Source of the DNA: Pseudomonadota bacterium
GTDB lineage: Bacteria; Pseudomonadota; Alphaproteobacteria; Rhizobiales; Devosiaceae
Direction of reading: 5' to 3'
DNA length: 6,034 bases
NCBI GenBank assembly: GCA_023415605.1
Contig: JAEZKB010000150.1
Coordinates: forward strand, 1 to 6,034
Under the pieces are notes generated by a model. The model searched no databases. It saw nothing but the letters and a program-made list of their open reading frames with translations, and had not been told where the DNA came from. Position numbers and translations under genes: made by a program. Below, in pieces: positions 1 through 6,034 of the stretch (its first letter is position 1; each line of letters begins with the position of its first letter).

Positions 1-1
1 C

Positions 2-376
2 CTGACGGGCGAGCAGGATGTGCTCGCGGGTCTGCGGCATCGGGCCGTCGGCAGCCGACACGACCAGGATCGCGCCGTCCATCTGGGCAGCACCGGTGAT
101 CATGTTCTTCACGTAGTCGGCGTGGCCGGGGCAGTCGACGTGAGCGTAGTGACGGTTGGTCGTCTCGTACTCGACGTGGGCGGTGTTGATGGTGATCCCG
201 CGGGCCTTTTCTTCCGGCGCGGCGTCGATCTGATCGTACGCCTTGAAGGTCGCACCGCCGGTTTCGGCCAAAACCTTGGTGATCGCAGCGGTCAGCGAGG
301 TCTTGCCATGGTCGACGTGACCGATGGTGCCGATGTTGCAATGCGGCTTATTGCGGGAAAACTTTTCCTTAGCCAT
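2..376 (-). CDS. tuf: Elongation factor Tu, N-terminal part (cut by window edge)
   Basis: EF-Tu is the GTPase that carries aminoacyl-tRNA to the ribosomal A site. The visible 125 codons hold the start of the G domain: the P-loop GHVDHGKT at residues 19-26, the switch I element RGITINTAH at 59-67, and DCPGH at 81-85. The frame is open to the left edge, so roughly two thirds of a normal ~395-residue EF-Tu is missing. The start ATG is fixed by the family-typical opening MAKEKF and by a GGAGAG ribosome binding site (382-387) five bases upstream. It follows fusA after 55 bp and is the last gene of the str set seen here. The spacer holds a small hairpin (394-411). Kirromycin-type resistance positions lie mostly beyond the visible part. 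Identification is certain; whether this is the only tuf copy cannot be told. Confidence 0.98.
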   Translation of the reverse strand, partial: MAKEKFSRNKPHCNIGTIGHVDHGKTSLTAAITKVLAETGGATFKAYDQIDAAPEEKARGITINTAHVEYETTNRHYAHVDCPGHADYVKNMITGAAQMDGAILVVSAADGPMPQTREHILLARQ

Positions 377-393
377 CACTTCTCTCCGTATTC

Positions 394-411
394 GTCAGCC
401 GTGGAGCTGAC
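394..411 (-). other. Small hairpin in the fusA-tuf spacer
   Basis: A perfect 6-bp inverted repeat, GTCAGC and GCTGAC, flanks a 6-base loop between the fusA stop and the tuf ribosome binding site. No T-run follows on either strand, so it is not a standard intrinsic terminator. It could be an RNA processing or stability element in the fusA-tuf transcript, but a 6-bp stem can also arise by chance. Confidence 0.35.
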
Positions 412-431
412 TATTCTTCTAGTTTTCGCGA

Positions 432-2522
<2,091 letters not shown>

Positions 2523-2528
2523 AGTGTG

Positions 2529-2533
2529 CTCCC
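2529..2533 (-). promoter_or_regulatory. Ribosome binding site of fusA, pointing at AAG
   Basis: GGGAG on the minus strand lies between the rpsG stop (TAA, 2535-2537) and the AAG codon at 2520-2522, with a 6-base gap. This spacing is normal for a start at the AAG and much too far (over 45 bases) for the first ATG at 2477. It therefore argues that translation of EF-G is meant to begin at the AAG position. Confidence 0.7.
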
Positions 2534-2534
2534 G

Positions 2535-3005
2535 TTACCAGCGGTAGTGCGAGAAGGCACGGTTGGCGTCAGCCATACGGTGCGTATCTTCGCGTTTCTT
2601 GACGGCCTGACCACGGCCATTGAGGGCATCCATCAGCTCACCCGACAGACGCTCGCGCATGGTGTGCTCACCACGCTTGCGGGCGGATTCGATGAGCCAG
2701 CGGATGGCGAGGGCCTGCTGGCGGTCGGTGCGGACTTCGACCGGGACCTGGTAGGTGGCACCACCGACGCGGCGCGAACGCACTTCGACGGCCGGGCGCA
2801 CGTTGTCGAGCGCCGTGTGGAACACGGTGATCGGGTCCTGCTTGGTCTTGGACTGGACGATATCGAAGGCGCCGTAGACGATCGACTCGGCAGCCGACTT
2901 CTTGCCGTCTTCCATGAGCGAGTTCATGAACTTGGTGACGACGATATCGCCGAACTTGGGATCGGGGATGACTTCACGCTTCTCGGCGCGGTGACGACGG
3001 GACAT
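2535..3005 (-). CDS. rpsG: 30S ribosomal protein S7
   Basis: S7 is a primary assembly protein of the 30S head that binds the 3' major domain of 16S rRNA and contacts the E-site tRNA. The 156-residue product has the standard bacterial length, opens MSRRHRAEKREV and ends HYRW. It shows the conserved blocks KFMNSLMEDGKKS, the basic RSRRVGGATYQVPVEV segment, and RWLIESARKR. The start ATG is preceded by AAGGAG (3014-3019), which overlaps the stop codon of rpsL, suggesting translational coupling. Twelve bases separate rpsL from rpsG. Its TAA stop is in the same frame as fusA. In E. coli S7 is the translational repressor of this operon; whether that holds here is not visible. Confidence 0.98.
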   Translation of the reverse strand: MSRRHRAEKREVIPDPKFGDIVVTKFMNSLMEDGKKSAAESIVYGAFDIVQSKTKQDPITVFHTALDNVRPAVEVRSRRVGGATYQVPVEVRTDRQQALAIRWLIESARKRGEHTMRERLSGELMDALNGRGQAVKKREDTHRMADANRAFSHYRW

Positions 3006-3017
3006 ACGATGCTCTCC

Positions 3018-3389
3018 TTACTTCGGCCGCTTCGCGCCGTACTTAGAACGGCGCTGCTTGCGATCCTTGACCGACTGGGTGTCGAGGACGCCGCGCAGCA
3101 CGTGGTAGCGCACGCCCGGCAGGTCGCGAACGCGGCCGCCACGGATGAGCACGACCGAGTGTTCCTGCAGGTTGTGGCCTTCGCCGGGGATGTACGAAAT
3201 GACTTCGCGCGATGTGGTCAGACGGACCTTGGCCACCTTACGCAGCGCCGAGTTCGGCTTCTTGGGGGTCGTCGTATAGACGCGGGAGCAAACGCCGCGC
3301 TTCTGCGGGTTGGCTTCCATCGCCGGGACCTTGTTCCGCTTGGGCTTGGACACCCGTGGTTTGCGGATCAACTGGTTAATGGTCGGCAT
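3018..3389 (-). CDS. rpsL: 30S ribosomal protein S12, with Arg at position 88
   Basis: S12 lies at the decoding centre of the 30S subunit and affects accuracy. The protein is 123 residues with the expected MPTINQLIRKPR start, the TTPKKPNSALRK loop (41-51 region) and the RGGRVRDLPGVRYH loop (83-96). Lys43, a main streptomycin-resistance position, is wild type. Position 88 is Arg, where most bacteria have Lys; K88R is a known streptomycin-resistance change in E. coli and M. tuberculosis. Asp89, the residue methylthiolated by RimO in E. coli, is kept. The frame stays open upstream to an ATG at 3456-3458, but homology begins at 3389, where GGAAAG (3396-3401) gives a modest ribosome binding site. 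It is the first gene of the str operon, followed by rpsG after 12 bp. Confidence 0.98.
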   Translation of the reverse strand: MPTINQLIRKPRVSKPKRNKVPAMEANPQKRGVCSRVYTTTPKKPNSALRKVAKVRLTTSREVISYIPGEGHNLQEHSVVLIRGGRVRDLPGVRYHVLRGVLDTQSVKDRKQRRSKYGAKRPK

Positions 3390-3436
3390 TGCGCTCTTTC
3401 CATCCGTCCGAATTTCGTTCTCGCGAAAGATGCAGC

Positions 3437-3481
3437 AAACCAAAACGGCGCCCGCCAAACCCGGAACGGGTCAGCGGCGCC
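3437..3481 (-). terminator. Terminator-like hairpin in the rpsL leader (possible attenuator)
   Basis: On the minus strand GGCGCCGC pairs with GCGG(G)CGCC, with one bulged G. An inner ACCCG/CGGGT stem closes a 3-base loop, and the two parts are joined by a small internal loop. The hairpin spans 3447-3481 and is followed by GTTTTGGTTTG. It lies only about 50 bases before the rpsL start and downstream of the likely str promoter, so as a terminator it would act as an attenuator. The T-run is interrupted by two Gs, so strength is uncertain. Leader elements upstream of rpsL are known in some proteobacteria; I cannot say this belongs to any named class. Confidence 0.5.
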
Positions 3482-3607
3482 TTTGAATGCAGCGGACCAC
3501 CAACCCTTTTGGCTGGCGTTCATGCGCACAAAGATTTGCTACTTCTTCTTGCCTTTAGCAGTGTGTTTGAACGTCCTGGATGCCCGCGCTAGGTGGCAGA
3601 TACCCGT

Positions 3608-3618
3608 GTGAAGTTCAC
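3608..3618. repeat. 11-bp palindrome near the str promoter
   Basis: GTGAAGTTCAC is a perfect inverted repeat with 5-bp arms around one central base. It lies just downstream of the proposed leftward promoter, about 20 bases into the expected transcript. It may be an operator half-site pair or a chance palindrome. Confidence 0.3.
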
Positions 3619-3640
3619 GACCGACCGTTAAGGTGGCGCC

Positions 3641-3669
3641 TCTTTACGGCCCCTGAGTCCCCCCGTCAA
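3641..3669 (-). promoter_or_regulatory. Candidate sigma-70 type promoter of the str operon
   Basis: On the minus strand a CTTGACG sequence (-35 TTGACG at 3664-3669) is followed after exactly 17 bases by TAAAGA (3641-3646). The -35 and spacing are very good and the -10 is weak (3 of 6 to TATAAT). Transcription would start near 3634. It is the best leftward promoter match I found in the gap by eye. Confidence 0.4.
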
Positions 3670-3684
3670 GGATTCTTTGCACGC

Positions 3685-3718
3685 AAAACCGGCCAGGAAG
3701 GCCCGATTTCGGCCGGTT
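3685..3718 (-). terminator. Hairpin with short T-run upstream of the str promoter
   Basis: AACCGGCC (3687-3694) and GGCCGGTT (3711-3718) form a perfect 8-bp stem around a 16-base loop, which can itself fold around the GGCCGA..TCGGGCC segment. Read leftward the stem runs into TTTT, like a weak intrinsic terminator. It sits upstream of the proposed str promoter, where it could block leftward transcription entering from further right. No gene immediately precedes it on that strand. Confidence 0.4.
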
Positions 3719-3747
3719 GACGGCGATGTGAGTAAACGAGGCGCTTC

Positions 3748-3764
3748 GGCAGGGCACCCCTGCC
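3748..3764. repeat. 7-bp inverted repeat GGCAGGG/CCCTGCC
   Basis: A perfect 7-bp inverted repeat with a 3-base loop (CAC). It has no T-run on either side, so it is not a terminator by itself. It lies between the two divergent promoters and could be an operator or a chance GC-rich repeat. Confidence 0.3.
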
Positions 3765-3802
3765 CCGATCGCATGGCTCATGTGGCCGATTTATCATCGA
3801 GA

Positions 3803-3830
3803 TTGCCGAGCCGATACAAAGGTGTACGAT
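3803..3830 (+). promoter_or_regulatory. Weak candidate promoter of the YbjN gene
   Basis: TTGCCG (3803-3808) and TACGAT (3825-3830) are separated by 16 bases, each matching the sigma-70 consensus at 4 of 6 positions. Transcription would start near 3837, giving a leader of about 65 bases. Such matches occur by chance, so this is only a suggestion. Confidence 0.25.
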
Positions 3831-3888
3831 CCGGCGCGGGGCATAGGGGCGATATGAGGCCGCGGGCGTTTGCCGATATGGGCCGTTG

Positions 3889-3894
3889 AGGGAG
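3889..3894 (+). promoter_or_regulatory. Ribosome binding site fixing the YbjN gene start
   Basis: AGGGAG lies six bases before the ATG at 3901. An in-frame TTG at 3886 would start before this site and add five residues ahead of the signal peptide, so the ATG is preferred. Confidence 0.75.
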
Positions 3895-3900
3895 ATCTTG

Positions 3901-4374
3901 ATGGGTTTGAGAGTAATCCTGGCTGCTGCCGCGCTGATGCTGGGCGGCGCCGCCGGCGCCATGGCGCAGGAGCTGATCGACGGCACCAATGTCGACGAAG
4001 TCGCCAATATCGCCCGCGGGTTCGGCTCCGTGACAATGGACAAGTCGAGCAATGGCGATCCAGTGATCGAGGGCAAGATCGAAGGCGTCTCCTACTACCT
4101 CTTCTTCCGCAACTGCGCCGACGACAACACCCAGTGCGAAGACCTCAATTTCTATGCCGGCTTCCTCGACAACAAGCAGACAATGGAAGCCATCAACGCC
4201 TGGAATCGCGACAAGCGCTTCGGCAAGGCCTATCTCGACTCCGACCTCGACGCCGTCATCGAATATGACGTGAACCTCGAGCACGGTATTTCGCGCGAGA
4301 ACCTCGACTCGACCTTCCAGGTCTGGAGCCTGATCCTCAAGCAATATGCCGACTATATCGGATTCCAGCGCTAA
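3901..4374 (+). CDS. Secreted YbjN-domain protein
   Basis: A 157-residue protein with a clear signal peptide: MGLR, a hydrophobic stretch of Ala, Leu and Gly, and an AMA|QE cleavage site after residue 22. The mature part of about 135 residues resembles the YbjN family, with the typical strand-rich first half (GDPVIEGKIEGVSYYLFF) and the second-half pattern AINAWNRDKRFGKAYLDSD, followed by IEYDVNL and a short helical tail. YbjN proteins are often annotated as sensory transduction regulators, but their biochemical role is not known. Here export to the periplasm is expected. Two cysteines (72 and 79) sit close together after FFRN and could form a disulfide. The gene stands alone on the plus strand and its TAA is 6 bp from the stop of the convergent methyltransferase. 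Confidence 0.85.
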   Translation: MGLRVILAAAALMLGGAAGAMAQELIDGTNVDEVANIARGFGSVTMDKSSNGDPVIEGKIEGVSYYLFFRNCADDNTQCEDLNFYAGFLDNKQTMEAINAWNRDKRFGKAYLDSDLDAVIEYDVNLEHGISRENLDSTFQVWSLILKQYADYIGFQR

Positions 4375-4380
4375 TCGGCG

Positions 4381-5049
4381 TCAGTTGACGATGGCGATCG
4401 CGAATCCGTCATAGCCCTTCGATCCGACCGTCTGGAGCGCCGTCGCCTCGAGGCGCGGGCGGTCACGGAAGACGTCGAAGGCAGCGCGGGAGCCACGGAC
4501 ATTGGGGTCGGTGCTGCCAGCATCGGCCACTCCGCCATTGCGGACCACATTGTCGAGTACGATCACCGTGCCAGGCCGCGAGAGTTTCACTGCCCAGTCG
4601 AGGTAGACCGGATTGTTGGGCTTGTCGGCGTCGATGAAGACGAGGTCGAAGGGCCCTGCCCCTTCGGCGGCCAGCAGCGGCAGCGTCTCGGCCGCGGCAC
4701 CGACGCGGACCTCGACGCGATCGGCAAACCCTGCCCGGGCTATGTTCCTGCGCGCGGTATCGGCATGTCGCGGTTCATATTCGAGCGTCACCAGCTTGCC
4801 GCCTGCCGGCAACGCACGCGCCAGCCAGATGGTCGAATAGCCACCGAGCGTGCCGACTTCGAGGATGCGCCTTGCCCCAATCATCCGGGCGATGAGATTG
4901 AGGAACTTGCCCTGCGCCGGCGACACATCGATCGGCGGCAGCCCATCGGCGGCGTTCTGCCCCAAGGTTTCGGCCTGGATGGGATCATCCCCCAGCAACC
5001 GCTCCTCGATATAGGCGTCGACCTTGGCCCACGTGTTGGCTTGGCTCAT
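4381..5049 (-). CDS. Class I SAM-dependent O-methyltransferase (CCoAOMT-like family)
   Basis: A 222-residue protein of the cation-dependent O-methyltransferase family related to caffeoyl-CoA and catechol methyltransferases (Methyltransf_3). SAM-binding motif I is LEVGTLGGYST (63-73). An acidic residue ends the second strand (VTLEYEP, Glu90). The metal-site residues are seen in DLVFIDADKPN (Asp140/Asp142) and VIVLDNVVRNG (Asp166, Asn167). Length is normal for the bacterial members, and there is no signal peptide, so it should be cytosolic. The substrate cannot be read from the sequence; catechol-type phenolics are typical of the family. The start ATG has a strong GGAGG (5057-5061) seven bases upstream. 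It lies 88 bases past the rpoC terminator, so it probably has its own promoter, although I found no good match. Confidence 0.9.
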   Translation of the reverse strand: MSQANTWAKVDAYIEERLLGDDPIQAETLGQNAADGLPPIDVSPAQGKFLNLIARMIGARRILEVGTLGGYSTIWLARALPAGGKLVTLEYEPRHADTARRNIARAGFADRVEVRVGAAAETLPLLAAEGAGPFDLVFIDADKPNNPVYLDWAVKLSRPGTVIVLDNVVRNGGVADAGSTDPNVRGSRAAFDVFRDRPRLEATALQTVGSKGYDGFAIAIVN

Positions 5050-5137
5050 GACAGGTCCTCCGTCCGCGACGCTTGTGCCGCGGTTCTAGGACGGTGCGGT
5101 GACCGAAGCACTAGGCAAATGGGAGGGGGCAGCGCCC

Positions 5138-5166
5138 AAAAAGAAAGGGCCCACGAGGGCCCTTTC
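5138..5166 (-). terminator. Intrinsic terminator of rpoC
   Basis: On the minus strand GAAAGGGCCC and GGGCCCTTTC form a perfect 10-bp stem with a 4-base loop (TCGT), directly followed by TTTTT (5138-5142). It begins 20 bases after the rpoC stop. This is a textbook Rho-independent terminator and should end the rpoBC transcript before the methyltransferase. Confidence 0.93.
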
Positions 5167-5186
5167 CAACTTCATGTCCGTCGCGC

Positions 5187-6034
<848 letters not shown>

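Larger units (their letters stand above)
3390..3900. other. Non-coding region between rpsL and the YbjN gene
   Basis: These 511 bases separate two divergent genes, so they should carry the leftward str promoter and the rightward YbjN promoter. I see no convincing protein gene here: the short open frames lack ribosome binding sites and family resemblance. From left to right it holds a terminator-like hairpin (3437-3481), a palindrome (3608-3618), a candidate leftward promoter (3641-3669), a hairpin with T-run (3685-3718), a 7-bp hairpin (3748-3764) and a weak rightward promoter (3803-3830). If the leftward promoter is right, the rpsL transcript has a leader of about 245 bases, long for a bacterial mRNA. 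Confidence 0.8.

Noticed and set aside
3390..3458. An N-terminal extension of S12 starting at the ATG at 3456-3458
   Set aside because: S12 homology begins at MPTINQ (3389), the extension of 23 residues matches nothing known in S12, and it would start inside the stem of the leader hairpin.
3677..3889. Plus-strand 70-codon frame just before the YbjN gene
   Set aside because: It would start at a TTG without a ribosome binding site, spans two hairpins and resembles no family.
3778..4344. Minus-strand 188-codon frame opposite the YbjN gene
   Set aside because: The plus-strand gene has a signal peptide, ribosome binding site and family pattern; the opposite frame looks like its shadow.

Overview
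This window is a piece of the core translation/transcription chromosome region of an alphaproteobacterium with a moderately high G+C genome. The minus strand reads, in transcription order: the 3' end of rpoC (RNA polymerase beta'), a strong intrinsic terminator, a class I SAM-dependent O-methyltransferase, and then the str operon rpsL-rpsG-fusA-tuf (S12, S7, EF-G, first part of EF-Tu). One gene on the plus strand, a secreted YbjN-domain protein, lies between the methyltransferase and rpsL and converges on the methyltransferase. The protein sequences look alphaproteobacterial throughout. The S12 sequence (TSREV stretch, and arginine at position 88) resembles sphingomonads as I remember them, so Sphingomonadales is my best guess, but this is recall and not a search.

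Layout: 2-376 tuf (minus, cut by the window edge); 377-431 spacer with a small hairpin; 432-2522 fusA (minus); 2535-3005 rpsG (minus); 3018-3389 rpsL (minus); 3390-3900 a 511-bp non-coding region that must hold the promoters for the str operon (leftward) and the YbjN gene (rightward), and that contains several hairpins and palindromes; 3901-4374 YbjN-domain protein (plus); 4381-5049 O-methyltransferase (minus); 5138-5166 intrinsic terminator of rpoC; 5187-6034 rpoC 3' part (minus).

How the genes work together: rpsL, rpsG, fusA and tuf are a classic co-transcribed set supplying two 30S proteins and the two GTPase elongation factors. Spacing is tight (12 bp, 12 bp, 55 bp). The methyltransferase and the YbjN protein have no evident functional link to them and look like accessory genes sitting between the rpoBC and str operons.

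The most notable points are: (1) fusA has no ATG, GTG or TTG where EF-G must start. The codon at the expected position, correctly spaced from a good ribosome binding site, is AAG. This is either a sequence error, a disabling mutation, or a very unusual start. (2) S12 carries Arg at position 88, a substitution known from streptomycin-resistant mutants. (3) The upstream region of rpsL holds a GC-rich hairpin followed by a T-rich run, which looks like a leader attenuator. I found no mobile element, CRISPR array, tRNA, rRNA or clearly novel multi-gene system.
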